Origin: Paraburkholderia mimosarum LMG 23256 = NBRC 106338
GTDB lineage: Bacteria; Pseudomonadota; Gammaproteobacteria; Burkholderiales; Burkholderiaceae
DNA: 64,000 nucleotides
Assembly: GCF_000739815.1 (NCBI RefSeq)
Contig: NZ_BBJJ01000001.1
Coordinates: 1 to 64,000 of the forward strand
Direction of reading: 5' to 3'
Below, piece after piece: positions 1 to 9,138 of this stretch. Position numbers and translations under genes: made by a program. The notes under the pieces are model-generated. The model saw only the letters and a list, made by a program, of their open reading frames with translations, was not told the origin of the DNA and ran no database searches. Positions within the stretch are counted from its first letter, which is position 1. Every line of letters begins with the position of its first letter.

Positions 1-400
1 CAGCGGCCGCAGCGGTCCCAGCGGGCGCACTGGCCGGCACGCCCACGGAGGCCGGCGCGGCGAGCGCGCCGGCGGCGGCGATGGCGCGCAGCGTATCTTC
101 TACGCGGCTGCGCTGCACAGGGTCGTCGAGAACCTGCAGGGCCGCTTGCGCCTGGCTGGGCGTCAGCGCCACGGGCGCGGCGGCGTTGTCCGGGTGCGCG
201 GCGGGCTGAGCGGGGTGTGCCGCACTCGCGGCGGGCTTGAGCGCTTCGGCGATGGTGGCCGGCGTCGCCGCCGTGACGCTCGACGCGCCGAACGCGAGCG
301 TCGCGCAAGCGAAGACGGTGAGCAGGGCATGTAGCCGCGGCGTTCGTCTGGCGCGCGGCAATCGAAAGGCGAAAGAAAGCAACATCCTTGTCATTGGCAT
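1..400 (-). CDS. MscS-family mechanosensitive channel, N-terminal part (partial)
   Basis: The reading frame runs off the left edge, so only about the first 130 residues are visible. They begin with a basic stretch, then a hydrophobic segment ending near an Ala-rich cleavage region, which looks like a signal peptide. A Pro/Ala-rich periplasmic stretch follows, with a TPSQAQAALQVLDDP-like segment and then VEDTLRAIAAAGAL. In my recollection this N-terminus is typical of large Burkholderia small-conductance mechanosensitive channels of the YbiO type. The pore domain lies outside the window, so the call rests on the N-terminus alone. Three in-frame ATGs (400, 394, 385) could be the start. An in-frame stop at 427-425 limits upstream extension, and none of the starts has a good ribosome site. 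Confidence 0.5.
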   Translation of the reverse strand, partial: MPMTRMLLSFAFRLPRARRTPRLHALLTVFACATLAFGASSVTAATPATIAEALKPAASAAHPAQPAAHPDNAAAPVALTPSQAQAALQVLDDPVQRSRVEDTLRAIAAAGALAAPASVGVPASAPAGTAAAA

Positions 401-739
401 ACGGGCCGCGACAGCGGCGACCCATCAGTGGCGTCGGGAGAGAAGACAGCGGGACGAGACGCGCGGCTGGGGAAGCACGCTGGACGCGGCAGTGTCGCCG
501 CCCGATTCGTCGGAACGTTTGACGCGCTACCGCATGTTTTGTGCCCCAGGCTTTGCGGTGCCGGGCAACTGGGCGTTTGCGGTGCCGCCAACGACGCGGC
601 GCGCGAAACGTGAGAGCTGGCTATGCCCGGCAGTATGCCGTCTTTTGACGGCAGACGCGGGCGGGGCGCGCAGGATCCCGCGCTGATAATGGGGACGCTT
701 CACGCATCCCCGATGCCGCTTTAGCCGTTCAGCAAAGGA
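401..739. other. Intergenic region with a perfect hairpin
   Basis: No credible gene was found between the channel gene and the reductase gene. The one clear structure is a perfect 7-base stem with a TTTT loop at 636-653 (TGCCGTC/GACGGCA). No T-run follows it on either strand, so it is not a convincing intrinsic terminator. It lies downstream of the leftward reductase gene and could still act as a 3' end stabiliser. Confidence 0.5.
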
Positions 740-1744
740 TCAGGAACGCGCTGCGCGCGCCGCCTCGAGATTGGCATTGAGCTGGCGCGCGAGGCCATAG
801 AGCATGCCGAGCGACGGCGCCGCGACGCCCACACGCCGCGCCAGTTCATGCGGCGCACCGAGCAGCGCTTCGACCTCGAGCGAGCGGCCGGCTTCCACGT
901 CTTGCAGCATGGAAGTCTTGAAGGCGCCGAGCTTGCGCGTGATCGCGTTGCGCGCCTCGATCGTCATTTCGATGCGAATGCCGAGCGCTTCGCCTATCTC
1001 GCGCGCCTCGGCCATGATCGTGCTCACGAGCCCTGCCGTGAGCGGATCGTCGAGAATCACGTCGGCGGTCGAGCGCGTGAGCGCGCTGATGGGGTTCATC
1101 GTCATGTTGCCCCAGAGCTTCGCCCAGATGTCGGCCTGTATGGGCGCGGCTTTGGTGACTTCGAAGCCGGCCCTGGCGAGCAGGTCGCGCGCCTCTTGCG
1201 CCCGCGCGGCCATTTGCGGCGCGCCCTCGCCGACGATCAGATGATTGCCGTTGCCCTTGCGGATCACGCCGGGCCCAGCGATCGACGACGACAGATGCAC
1301 GACGCAGCCCGAGGCCTGCGCGGGCGGCAACGCAGCCGATACGGCGCCGCCGGGATCGACCGCTTCGAGGCGGCCGTCCGCATGGGCGCCGCCGAACGCG
1401 TGGAGAAACCACCAGGGCACGCCGTTCATCGCCGAGACGATATGCGTGTGCGGACCGACGAGCGGGGCGAGCGAAGGCGCCGCCTGCACGAGTGCCTGGC
1501 CTTTCAGGCAGACGAAGACGAGGTCTTGCGCGCCGAGCGCGGCGGCGTTGTCGGTCGCGTTGATGGCTTGCGTGTAGCGGGTGTCGCTTTCGATGACCGT
1601 GAGACCGTCGCGACGGATGGCCTTCAGATGCGCGCCGCGCGCGAGCAGGCTCACCGCGATGCCCGAGCGCGCAAGACGCGCCGCGATCAGGCCGCCGATC
1701 GCACCGCCGCCCACGACGGTGATCTTTGGATGCGGGGTACTCAA
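740..1744 (-). CDS. Ketopantoate reductase (PanE/ApbA)-family NADP-dependent oxidoreductase
   Basis: This 334-residue protein has the two-domain PanE/ApbA layout: an N-terminal Rossmann fold with VVGGGAIGG at residues 10-18, and an all-alpha C-terminal domain. It carries the family's catalytic region DIWAKLWGNMTMN, with K209, N213 and N217 placed like the active-site Lys and Asn residues. The family reduces 2-oxo acids such as 2-dehydropantoate with NADPH in the cytoplasm. The gene lies 34 bases after a class II aldolase gene in the same direction, so the pair probably handles one catabolic intermediate. A housekeeping role in pantothenate synthesis is less likely in this setting. The exact substrate cannot be read from the sequence. 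Confidence 0.85.
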   Translation of the reverse strand: MSTPHPKITVVGGGAIGGLIAARLARSGIAVSLLARGAHLKAIRRDGLTVIESDTRYTQAINATDNAAALGAQDLVFVCLKGQALVQAAPSLAPLVGPHTHIVSAMNGVPWWFLHAFGGAHADGRLEAVDPGGAVSAALPPAQASGCVVHLSSSIAGPGVIRKGNGNHLIVGEGAPQMAARAQEARDLLARAGFEVTKAAPIQADIWAKLWGNMTMNPISALTRSTADVILDDPLTAGLVSTIMAEAREIGEALGIRIEMTIEARNAITRKLGAFKTSMLQDVEAGRSLEVEALLGAPHELARRVGVAAPSLGMLYGLARQLNANLEAARAARS

Positions 1745-1778
1745 GCTGGTACTCCTGTTTGATCGTGGTTGGTCAAGG

Positions 1779-2549
1779 CTAATCCTGGTAAGAAGGATCG
1801 ATGCGTGCCACGCGCCGGATCAGCGCATCGAGCACGTTCTGTCCCGCGCCGTGCGCGGGCGAGAACTGCAGCGAGTCGCGCGTGGCGCGCTCGGTAATGG
1901 CCGGCGCGATGGGCAGCGTCTGGCCGCGCATGGAGTCGGTCACGACCTGCACTTCGCACGCGCGATTGAGCGTCCAGAGCAGCGCAAAAGCATGCGCGAG
2001 GCTCACGCCATGCGAGAGCAGCCCGTGATTGCGCAGGATGAGCAGCCGCTTGTCACCCATCGACTGCAGAATGCGCGATTTTTCGTCCGCGTGCACCGTG
2101 ATGCCCTCGAAATCGTGATAGGCGACCATGTCGTGCAGCTGTGCCGAATAGAAGTTCGTGTACGCGAGGCCGCCCTCCATGCACGCCACCGCGAGCCCCG
2201 CCGTGGTGTGCGTGTGCATCACGCAATGGGCGTCTTCCACGTTTGCGTGGATCGCGCTATGAATCACGAAGCCCGCCGGGTTGATCGGATAATCGCTCGG
2301 GCTGAGGATGTTGCCGTCGACGTCGACCTTGACGAGATTCGAGGCCTTGACCTCGTCATACGTGAGCCCGAACGGGTTGATGAGGAAGTGCTTGTGCGGC
2401 CCTGGCACGCGTAGCGTAATGTGATTGAAGATGAGCTCGGTCCAACCCATGAGATGAAACACGCGATACACGGCAGCAAGCTGCACGCGAGTTTCCCACT
2501 CCACGGGATCGCACCATTCGGGGCGCGAGCGCCCGATGTTTTCATTCAT
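1779..2549 (-). CDS. Class II aldolase/adducin-family protein
   Basis: This 256-residue protein matches the class II (zinc) aldolase/adducin fold. The metal-binding HTHT motif is at residues 112-115 and a third His is in NHGLLSHG near residue 175. Members include fuculose-phosphate aldolases, and also decarboxylases and epimerases of sugar or hydroxy acids. Many genomic copies next to oxidoreductases act on non-phosphorylated aromatic or sugar acids. The start at 2549 is followed by MNENIGRSRP and is preceded by a good AGGAG box. The gene is the first of a two-gene leftward operon with the PanE-like reductase and is divergent from the MarR gene at 2719, its likely regulator. The substrate is unknown. 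Confidence 0.85.
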   Translation of the reverse strand: MNENIGRSRPEWCDPVEWETRVQLAAVYRVFHLMGWTELIFNHITLRVPGPHKHFLINPFGLTYDEVKASNLVKVDVDGNILSPSDYPINPAGFVIHSAIHANVEDAHCVMHTHTTAGLAVACMEGGLAYTNFYSAQLHDMVAYHDFEGITVHADEKSRILQSMGDKRLLILRNHGLLSHGVSLAHAFALLWTLNRACEVQVVTDSMRGQTLPIAPAITERATRDSLQFSPAHGAGQNVLDALIRRVARIDPSYQD

Positions 2550-2718
2550 GAAAGTCTCCTCGTTTTCAGGCTCTGATTACGCCGATCCTACGCCCAAATA
2601 AATGCGTGCGCAAGCATCAAATTGTTCGTAAAAGGCCTGCAAAAAAAGGTCTTCTGACGATGCTATGCTGGCGGCGTTGCCGCACTGCCGCGGCTGGTGA
2701 AAAAAGGCGGGAAGACAA

Positions 2719-3162
2719 ATGACGGGGAAGTACGACATCGAAGCGCTGTTCACGTACCGGCTTCATGTGCTCAAGAAGCAAACCGACCGCACGATGAGCG
2801 ACGCGTTCGAGTCGGCGCTCTCGCTCTCGCTCACGGAGGCGAGGCTGCTGCTCAGCGTGGGTGCGTTCGGACCGTTGTCGGTGTCGGACCTCGGGCGTGT
2901 GTCGAATCTCGACCGCAGCCAGGCGAGCCGCGCCACCGACGTGCTCGAACGAAAGGGCCTGCTCGCCAAGACGTCGAACGAGGCGGATGCGCGCGGCGTG
3001 CTCGTCGCGCTCACGGCGCAGGGCCGCGGCACCTACCGGCGCGCGGCGACCCTTTCGAAGGCGACGAATGAAGCGATCCTCGCCACGTTGAGCGAACACG
3101 AGCGCGAGGTGTTGGCGGCCGTGCTCGCGAAGCTGGTGGCGAGCCGGCAAGATGACGAATAA
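2719..3162 (+). CDS. MarR-family transcriptional regulator
   Basis: This is a 147-residue winged-helix regulator of the MarR type. LTEARLLLSVG marks the start of the DNA-binding domain, SQASRATDVLERKGLL is the recognition helix region, and DARGVLVALTAQG is the wing. The gene is divergent from the aldolase/reductase pair, with about 170 bases between the starts, so it probably represses or derepresses that pair. It ends 29 bases before the convergent end of hpaI. It is not the hpa regulator: hpaR lies at the other end of the hpa operon. MarR proteins usually bind a small aromatic or acidic ligand; the ligand here is not evident. Confidence 0.85.
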   Translation: MTGKYDIEALFTYRLHVLKKQTDRTMSDAFESALSLSLTEARLLLSVGAFGPLSVSDLGRVSNLDRSQASRATDVLERKGLLAKTSNEADARGVLVALTAQGRGTYRRAATLSKATNEAILATLSEHEREVLAAVLAKLVASRQDDE

Positions 3163-3190
3163 GAAGCGCGCCGAGTTGAATAGAAGGGGT

Positions 3191-3973
3191 TCAGCCGCGA
3201 GGCGCAGGCTGGCGGAATTTCGCGGCGAGTTCGCTGGCGCTGCGCGCCAGAAGCGAAACATCGCTGCCCACGGCGACGAAAGTCGCGCCCGCTGCGAGAT
3301 ATTCGTTCGCGATTGCGGGGTCCGCCGCGAGTACGCCCGCGCCTTTGCCTTGCGCGCGCACGGTGCGGATGCCTTCGCAGATCGCCTCGCGCACCTGCGG
3401 CGCGCCCGGTTGGCCGAGGAGGCCCATCGAAGCGCTCAGGTCCGCGGGGCCGAAGAACACGCCGTCCACGCCTTCCACGTTCGCGATCTCGTCGAGTTGC
3501 GCGAGCGCGCCCGTCGTCTCCACCTGCACGAGCACGCATAGTTCGTCGGCGGCGTGGTGCAGATAATCGGGCGAGCCGTTCCAGCGCGAGGCGCGCGCGA
3601 GCGCACTGCCCACGCCACGCACGCCGTGCGGCGGATAACGCGTCGCAGCCACGGCGGCGCGCGCCTCGATGCCGTTCTCGATCATCGGTACGAGCAGCGT
3701 TTGCGCGCCGATGTCGAGCAGTTGCTTGATGATCGCGGTGTCGTTGCGCACCGGCCGGACGATCGGGTGCGCAGGGTAGGGCGCGACGGCTTGCAACTGC
3801 GCGAGCGTGCTGCGCAGATCGTTGGGCGCGTGTTCGCCGTCGATGAGCAGCCAGTCGAAGCCCGTGTTCGCGAGCAGTTCGGTCACGTACGAGTCGGCCA
3901 GCGCGGCCCACAGGCCGATCTGCGGGCGGCCTTGCGCGAGCGCGCGCTTGAACGGGTTGGCGGGTGCGGACAT
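3191..3973 (-). CDS. hpaI: 4-hydroxy-2-oxoheptane-1,7-dioate aldolase HpaI
   Basis: This is the last enzyme of the homoprotocatechuate pathway, a class II pyruvate aldolase that splits 4-hydroxy-2-oxoheptanedioate into pyruvate and succinate semialdehyde. The 260-residue product carries DGEH with H48, VRPVRN with R73, VQVETT with E152 and FFGPADLS with D178. These correspond, with an offset of three, to the catalytic His, Arg and metal-binding Glu/Asp of E. coli HpaI. The frame is open further upstream, but the ATG at 3973 is chosen because AGGAGTCCGG precedes it and the protein then begins in the usual family position. It lies 17 bases after hpaH and is the last gene of the leftward hpa operon. 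Confidence 0.95.
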   Translation of the reverse strand: MSAPANPFKRALAQGRPQIGLWAALADSYVTELLANTGFDWLLIDGEHAPNDLRSTLAQLQAVAPYPAHPIVRPVRNDTAIIKQLLDIGAQTLLVPMIENGIEARAAVAATRYPPHGVRGVGSALARASRWNGSPDYLHHAADELCVLVQVETTGALAQLDEIANVEGVDGVFFGPADLSASMGLLGQPGAPQVREAICEGIRTVRAQGKGAGVLAADPAIANEYLAAGATFVAVGSDVSLLARSASELAAKFRQPAPRG

Positions 3974-3990
3974 GCCTTCCGGACTCCTGA

Positions 3991-4797
3991 TCAGATGAAA
4001 TTGAAGCCGATGCCGCCAAGCGGGCCGTAGTCGGCATGGAACGTATCGCCGGCGCGCGCCGGAATCGGAGCCGTGAACGAGCCGCTCAGAATGACGTCGC
4101 CGGCTTCGAGGCGCTCGTCGTGGCGCGCGATCTTGTTCGCGAGCCACGCCACGCCCGTGGCCGGATGATTCAGCACGGCAGCGGCGAGCCCGCTTTCCTC
4201 AACGGCGCCGTTCTTGTAGAGCAGGGCGCCGACCCAGCGCAGGTCCACGTCGAGCGGCTTCACCGGGCGGCCGCCCAGCACCACCCCCGCGTTGGCCGCG
4301 AAATCGGAGATCGTATCGAACACCTTGCGCGGCGCCTTGGTCTCGCGGTCGAATTGCTCGATGCGCGCGTCGATGATCTCGATGGCCGGCGTCACGTACG
4401 CGGTGGCGTCGAGCACGTCGAAGAGCGTGACATCCGGTCCTTGCAGCGGCCGGTTGAGCACGAACGCCAGTTCCACTTCCACGCGCGGCGCGATGAAACG
4501 ATCGGCGCGAATATCGCTGCCGGAGGGAATGAACATGCTGTCGAGCAGCGGCGCGTAGTCGGGTTCGTCGATCTGCGAGCTGCGCTGCATGGCGCGCGAC
4601 GTGAGGCCGATCTTGCGTCCCTTGATCGTGTGCCCGGCGGCGAGCTTGAGCTTGACCCACTCTCGCTGGATCGCGTAGCCGTCGTCGATCGTCATGCCGG
4701 GATGCGCGCGCGAAAAGTGGCGCAGCTGCGTGCGCGTGCGTTCCGCTTCGTCGAGCTGCGCAGCCAGTTCGCGGATGGTTTGCTGATCTAGCATCAT
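3991..4797 (-). CDS. hpaH: 2-oxo-hept-4-ene-1,7-dioate hydratase HpaH
   Basis: HpaH adds water to 2-oxohept-4-ene-1,7-dioate, giving the substrate of HpaI. The 268-residue protein is full length for the family. It carries the metal-binding VEVEL segment (E107, E109) and E140 in AIEIIDARI, matching the E106/E108/E139 triad of the E. coli enzyme with an offset of one. The start at 4797 forms an ATGA overlap with the hpaF stop codon, which signals translational coupling; a second ATG follows immediately. It belongs to the fumarylacetoacetate hydrolase superfamily, like HpaG, but the sequence pattern is that of the hydratase branch. Confidence 0.95.
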   Translation of the reverse strand: MMLDQQTIRELAAQLDEAERTRTQLRHFSRAHPGMTIDDGYAIQREWVKLKLAAGHTIKGRKIGLTSRAMQRSSQIDEPDYAPLLDSMFIPSGSDIRADRFIAPRVEVELAFVLNRPLQGPDVTLFDVLDATAYVTPAIEIIDARIEQFDRETKAPRKVFDTISDFAANAGVVLGGRPVKPLDVDLRWVGALLYKNGAVEESGLAAAVLNHPATGVAWLANKIARHDERLEAGDVILSGSFTAPIPARAGDTFHADYGPLGGIGFNFI

Positions 4798-5204
4798 GAA
4801 CTCACGTTTTTGATCCGGGCATGCAGGTTGTTATGCTTCCACGTGCCTTCCTCGCTGAACTCGACGATTTCGAGCGAGAGCGCGAGGCCGCGCGTGGCGA
4901 AGGCCTGCTCGAAGTGCTGTTTCATCGCTTCGAAGAGCGCGTCGCCGGTCGCCTTGCGCACGGCCTGGGAGCGGCCCGCACCGATCTTCAGGCAACCGTG
5001 CACGAAGGCGTTCCCGGGATCGCCATCGGCAACGAAGAACTGGTCGCAGCGCAACGCACGCGTGCGAATGCCGCCACGGGGGTAAACGCGTGCGCCGGCT
5101 TCGTCGCGCTGCGCGTCGAGCACGTGGGCAAGCGTTTCGCACAGCTGACCGATGCTCGTGGCATCGGCGAGATTCGCGCTGTATTCGAGGGTGAGATGGG
5201 GCAT
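4794..5204 (-). CDS. hpaF: 5-carboxymethyl-2-hydroxymuconate isomerase HpaF
   Basis: HpaF is a small tautomerase-superfamily enzyme that isomerises 5-carboxymethyl-2-hydroxymuconate in the homoprotocatechuate pathway. The 136-residue product starts [12 protein letters not shown], giving the N-terminal Pro2 that acts as general base in this family. Later segments such as [15 protein letters not shown] and the C-terminal TWKHNN are also family-like. The start at 5204 has GGAG about ten bases upstream, and placing Pro at position 2 settles it over longer open-frame versions. Its stop overlaps the hpaH start, and it lies 16 bases after hpaD. Confidence 0.94.
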   Translation of the reverse strand: MPHLTLEYSANLADATSIGQLCETLAHVLDAQRDEAGARVYPRGGIRTRALRCDQFFVADGDPGNAFVHGCLKIGAGRSQAVRKATGDALFEAMKQHFEQAFATRGLALSLEIVEFSEEGTWKHNNLHARIKNVSS

Positions 5205-5220
5205 GGCGTTCTCCCGTCCT

Positions 5221-6084
5221 TCAAGCCGGTAGCGGCGTGACTGGCAGGATCGCATTGATCTGCCCGGTGCCCGAACTGCCGAAATAAGGCGTGACGATTT
5301 CCGCGCGGCCTTCATAGCGGTCCCAGCCGAGCGCGCCGAGCAGCATGGCCGTGTCGTGCATGCCGCCTTCGCCCCAGCACTTCTCGCTGTACATCGGCAG
5401 CATGGCGCAAAAGGTCTTCCAGTCGCCGCGCTCCCACATCGCCACGACAGTGCGATCGGTGGCTTCGAGAAAAGGATCCCAGACCTTGTGCATGTATTCG
5501 TCGGCCGTGCCGTTGTTGGCGAAGTGGTGGCTTAGCGACCCGCTCGCGAGTATCGCGACCGTGCCGTCGTAGCGCTCCTCGATCGCGCGGCGCACGGCAA
5601 GACCGAAGCGCGCGCTCGTGGCGAGGTCGTGCCACACGCACCAGCCCGCCACCGATACGGCACGGAAATGCTGGTCTGAATTCATGTAGCGCATCGGCAC
5701 GAGCGTGCCGTATTCGAGGTCGAGCGTCGTCTCGCTGTGCGCGCGGCTCTTCACGCCCATCTCGTTCGCGACCTCGGCAATCAGATGGCCGAGCTGCGGA
5801 TTGCCGGGATAGGCGTAAGGCATGTTCTTGATGAAATGCGGCAGTTCGTTGCTCGTGTAGACGCCTTCGAAGCGCGGGGCGCAATTGACGTGATACTCGC
5901 TGTTGACGAGCCAGTGCACATCGAAGACGACGATCGTATCGACGCCCAGCTCGCGACAGCGCCGGCCAATCTCAAGATGGCCGTCAATGGCGGATTGACG
6001 GCAGCCCTTATGAGGCCCATCGAGTTCGGAAAGGTAGAGGGAAGGCACGTGCGTGACCTTCGCTGCCAGCGCGAGTTTGCCCAT
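5221..6084 (-). CDS. hpaD: 3,4-dihydroxyphenylacetate 2,3-dioxygenase HpaD
   Basis: HpaD is the ring-cleaving enzyme of the operon. It opens homoprotocatechuate next to the hydroxyl pair (meta-cleavage) to 5-carboxymethyl-2-hydroxymuconate semialdehyde, using Fe(II) and O2. The 287-residue protein belongs to the LigB-type extradiol dioxygenases: H12 in AAKVTHVPS and H57 in VFDVHW sit where two iron ligands are expected, and conserved EKCWGEGG lies in the C-terminal third. The start at 6084 overlaps the hpaE stop by one base (TAATG), so translation is coupled. Longer in-frame versions lack a ribosome site. Confidence 0.95.
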   Translation of the reverse strand: MGKLALAAKVTHVPSLYLSELDGPHKGCRQSAIDGHLEIGRRCRELGVDTIVVFDVHWLVNSEYHVNCAPRFEGVYTSNELPHFIKNMPYAYPGNPQLGHLIAEVANEMGVKSRAHSETTLDLEYGTLVPMRYMNSDQHFRAVSVAGWCVWHDLATSARFGLAVRRAIEERYDGTVAILASGSLSHHFANNGTADEYMHKVWDPFLEATDRTVVAMWERGDWKTFCAMLPMYSEKCWGEGGMHDTAMLLGALGWDRYEGRAEIVTPYFGSSGTGQINAILPVTPLPA

Positions 6085-7541
6085 TAGACGCCCCAGTGCG
6101 GAATGTGATGCGAACCGAGCGAAACACACACGTTCTTCGGTTCGAGAAAAACTTCATAGCTCCACGTGCCGCCCTCGCGGCCCACGCCCGAAGCCTTCGT
6201 GCCGCCGAACGGCTGCCGCAGGTCGCGCACGTTCTGGCTGTTCACGAAGCACATGCCCGCTTCGATGGCGGCCGCCACGCGCAACGCCCGGCCCGCGTTC
6301 TCCGTCCACACGTAGCTGGACAGACCATAGGCGATGTCGTTGGACAGGCGGATCGCGTCGGCCTCGTCCTCGAAGGGGATGAGGCACGCGACCGGCCCAA
6401 AGATCTCTTCCTGCGCAATGCGCATGCGGTTGTCGACATCGACGAACACGGTCGGCTGAACGAAGTTGCCCTTCCTCAGTGCGTCGGGCAGCGCCGGAGC
6501 GTCGAGGCCGCCGCACGCGAGCGTCGCGCCCTCGTTGCCTCCAAGCTCGATATAGCTGCGCACCTTCGCGAGATGACCCTGGCTGATCATCGGGCCGACG
6601 ATGGTCTTCTCGTCGAGCGGATCACCCACGCTGATGCGCTTTGCGCGCTCGACGAAGCGCTCGGCGAACTTCGCATAGATCGAGCGCTGCACCAATATGC
6701 GCGAGCCGGCCGTGCAGCGCTCGCCGTTGTTCGAGAAGATCATGAACACGGCGGCGTCGAGCGCGCGCTCGAAATCGGCGTCGTCGAAAATGACGAACGG
6801 CGACTTGCCGCCAAGCTCCATCGAGAACTTCTTGAGGCCCGCCGCCTGCACGATGCGATTGCCCGTGGCGGTCGACCCCGTGAACGAGACCGCGCGCACA
6901 TCGGGATGAGCGACGAGCGGCTCGCCCGCTTCCTTGCCGTAGCCGTGCACGACATTGAGCACGCCGGCCGGAATGCCCGCATCGAGCGCGAGCTGGCCGA
7001 GCATCGAGGCCGTGAGCGGCGAAAGCTCGCTCATCTTCAACACGGCGGTGTTGCCGAACGCGAGACAGGGCGCGACCTTCCATGTGGCGGTCATGAACGG
7101 CACGTTCCACGGCGAGATGAGCGCGCACACGCCCACCGGATGAAACAGCGTGTAGTTCAGGTGCGTCGGCGTGGGGTAGGTATGGCCGTCCACGGCCGTG
7201 CAGACTTCGGCGAAGTAGCTGAAGTTGTCGGCGGCGCGCGGCACGAGCTGCTTGCCCGTTTGCGAAATCGTCTGCCCTGTGTCTTTCGTTTCCGTCTGCG
7301 CGATTTCGGGCACGCTCTTCGCAATCAGTTCGCCGAGCTTGCGGATGACCTTCGCACGTTCGGTGGCAGGCTTCGCGGCCCAGGCGGGAAAGGCCTCTTT
7401 TGCGGCTCGCACAGCGAGATCGACTTCCCCGGCGCCACCGCGCGCCACTTCCGCGAGCACGTCCTGGTTGGCCGGGTTCACGGTTTCGAAGTAGTCACGC
7501 CCGGCATGCGTGCGGCCGTTGATGAGATGTTCAATTCGCAT
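6084..7541 (-). CDS. hpaE: 5-carboxymethyl-2-hydroxymuconate semialdehyde dehydrogenase HpaE
   Basis: This 485-residue NAD-dependent aldehyde dehydrogenase oxidises the ring-cleavage semialdehyde to 5-carboxymethyl-2-hydroxymuconate. The catalytic Cys is C276 in NNGERCTAG and the general base Glu is E242 in FSMELGGKSP. SFTGSTATG near residues 219-227 is the NAD-binding turn. The start at 7541 (MRIEHLINGR) is chosen because AAGGGTAAG lies just upstream; the open frame runs 26 codons further without support. Its position between hpaG2 and hpaD separates it from general aldehyde dehydrogenases. Confidence 0.95.
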   Translation of the reverse strand: MRIEHLINGRTHAGRDYFETVNPANQDVLAEVARGGAGEVDLAVRAAKEAFPAWAAKPATERAKVIRKLGELIAKSVPEIAQTETKDTGQTISQTGKQLVPRAADNFSYFAEVCTAVDGHTYPTPTHLNYTLFHPVGVCALISPWNVPFMTATWKVAPCLAFGNTAVLKMSELSPLTASMLGQLALDAGIPAGVLNVVHGYGKEAGEPLVAHPDVRAVSFTGSTATGNRIVQAAGLKKFSMELGGKSPFVIFDDADFERALDAAVFMIFSNNGERCTAGSRILVQRSIYAKFAERFVERAKRISVGDPLDEKTIVGPMISQGHLAKVRSYIELGGNEGATLACGGLDAPALPDALRKGNFVQPTVFVDVDNRMRIAQEEIFGPVACLIPFEDEADAIRLSNDIAYGLSSYVWTENAGRALRVAAAIEAGMCFVNSQNVRDLRQPFGGTKASGVGREGGTWSYEVFLEPKNVCVSLGSHHIPHWGV

Positions 7542-7590
7542 AGCTAACTTACCCTTGATTCGATCCGATCCAGTTCGATGCGTTGGCGCC

Positions 7591-8346
7591 TCAGCGTCCG
7601 TAGTCGGTGTCGCTCGCAATCGTGTTGACGAGGCGGCCCAGGCCGTCGATCTCGCACACCACTTCGTCGCCCGCGTTCACGTTGACGACGCCTTCCGGTG
7701 TGCCGGTCAGGATGACGTCGCCGGGGGCGAGCGTCATGAAGCCGCTCAAATATTCGATGAGTTCGGCGATGCCGGTGACGAAATCGCGCGTGTTGCCGTT
7801 CTGCCTGAGTTCGCCGTTCACGTACGTGCGCAGGCCGAGCGCGTTGACGTCCGCAATGTCGGCGGCTTCGACGAACCAGGGGCCAAGCACGGTACCGCCG
7901 TCGCGGTTCTTCACGCGCAGGTTCGGGCGGTAGTAATTCTCGAGATAGTCGCGGATGGCGTAGTCGTTAGCGATCGTGTACCCCGCCACGTACTGCATGG
8001 CGTGCTCGCGCTGCACGTTCTGCGCGGTGCGGCCGATCACGACGGCAAGCTCGCACTCGTAATGCATGAACGTGACGCCGTCCGGGCGGCGCGTGGTGCC
8101 GCGATGGCCGATCACGCTGCCCGGCCCCTTGAGGAACACGAGCGGCTCTTCCTGCTTCGAGAACTGCAGTTCCTTTGCGTGCTCGGCGTAATTGAGGCCG
8201 AGCGCGAAGATCGTGCCGGGCTCGAACGGCGCGAGCCACACGACCTCGTGCTCTTCGCGCACGCGGCCGTCGGCGAGCCGCACGCGGCTTCCTTCGGGCG
8301 TCGCATCGTGTATCGCGCCCGCATAGGCAACGCGTCCGCGCATCAT
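7591..8346 (-). CDS. hpaG2: HpaG2, subunit of the homoprotocatechuate isomerase/decarboxylase
   Basis: This 251-residue fumarylacetoacetate-hydrolase-fold protein corresponds to the C-terminal half of E. coli HpaG (HpcE), the bifunctional OPET decarboxylase/HHDD isomerase. Family signatures include FALGLNYAEHAKEL, YECELAVVIGR with the metal-binding acidic residues, and LAPGDVILTGTPEGV. In Burkholderiaceae the two halves are separate genes, as here. The start at 8346 makes an ATGA overlap with the stop of hpaG1, so the subunits are translationally coupled and probably form a heteromer. It lies 49 bases upstream of hpaE. Confidence 0.93.
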   Translation of the reverse strand: MMRGRVAYAGAIHDATPEGSRVRLADGRVREEHEVVWLAPFEPGTIFALGLNYAEHAKELQFSKQEEPLVFLKGPGSVIGHRGTTRRPDGVTFMHYECELAVVIGRTAQNVQREHAMQYVAGYTIANDYAIRDYLENYYRPNLRVKNRDGGTVLGPWFVEAADIADVNALGLRTYVNGELRQNGNTRDFVTGIAELIEYLSGFMTLAPGDVILTGTPEGVVNVNAGDEVVCEIDGLGRLVNTIASDTDYGR

Positions 8347-9113
8347 GCTCGTGCTCCCGGCGCCGCGCATGGCGCAACGAATTCGATCTCGAGTGACGCC
8401 CAGTCGCCGATCGCAAGCCTTGCGCGTTCGCCGGCCTGCACGACGGGCGCACCGTGCGGCACGCCGAGCGTGATGACGTCGCCGGGGGCGAGCGTCATGA
8501 AGTCCGTAACGTCGGCAAGCAGCTGGGCGACGCCGCGCACGCAGCTTGCCGTCGTGGCGCCGAACCCGGCCCGGCCTTCCACGTTGACGGCGATGGCGAG
8601 CCGATCGGGATCGGCCACATGACGGCGCGCGACCACGGCCGGACCGATCACGCAGAAATTGTCGCGGGCGCGAAAGCGCACCGAAGGACGATAGACGCTG
8701 GCGTGCGGCACGCTGATATCGGCGACGAGCGTATAGCCCGCGATGTAAGCGAACGCATCGTGCGCCGCTACGCGCGCGGCCGTGCGGCCGATCACGATGC
8801 CGAGCGACGCACCTACCTCCACGCCCTCGCTGCCCGGCACGGTGACGCGAGCGCGATGGCCCGCGAGCGTATTGCGCGGCTTGAGGTAGAGGATCGGCGC
8901 ACGCGGCGGCGCCTTGTAAGGGGGCGCGTTCACGGCGTCGCCCAGCGCTTCGAGCGCATTGCGGTCGTTGAGCAGCGTGCCGTAGACGGCGCCGCTCACC
9001 GGCGCACGGCATGCCGCGCCCGTGGCGAGCACGGATCGTACCGCGTCGGCGCTCACGTCGCGCGGCAAGGCCTCGCCTTCGACGTGCAGCAGATGATCGG
9101 CAACGGAAAACAT
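8343..9113 (-). CDS. hpaG1: HpaG1, subunit of the homoprotocatechuate isomerase/decarboxylase
   Basis: This 256-residue protein corresponds to the N-terminal half of E. coli HpaG (HpcE) and shares the fumarylacetoacetate-hydrolase fold with HpaG2. Visible hallmarks are PPRAPILYLKPRNTL, VEVGASLGIVIGR with the metal-binding acidic pattern, and FMTLAPGDVITLGVPHG. Together the two subunits decarboxylate 5-oxopent-3-ene-1,2,5-tricarboxylate and isomerise the product. It is the first gene of the seven-gene leftward operon and is divergent from hpaR. The gap between them carries a promoter-like sequence and an inverted repeat, so transcription probably starts here under HpaR control. Confidence 0.93.
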   Translation of the reverse strand: MFSVADHLLHVEGEALPRDVSADAVRSVLATGAACRAPVSGAVYGTLLNDRNALEALGDAVNAPPYKAPPRAPILYLKPRNTLAGHRARVTVPGSEGVEVGASLGIVIGRTAARVAAHDAFAYIAGYTLVADISVPHASVYRPSVRFRARDNFCVIGPAVVARRHVADPDRLAIAVNVEGRAGFGATTASCVRGVAQLLADVTDFMTLAPGDVITLGVPHGAPVVQAGERARLAIGDWASLEIEFVAPCAAPGARA

Positions 9114-9138
9114 GGCTTGGACCCACCTACCGGAAACA

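Noticed and set aside
636..653. Hairpin TGCCGTC-TTTT-GACGGCA as intrinsic terminator
   Set aside because: The stem is perfect but no T-run follows on either strand.
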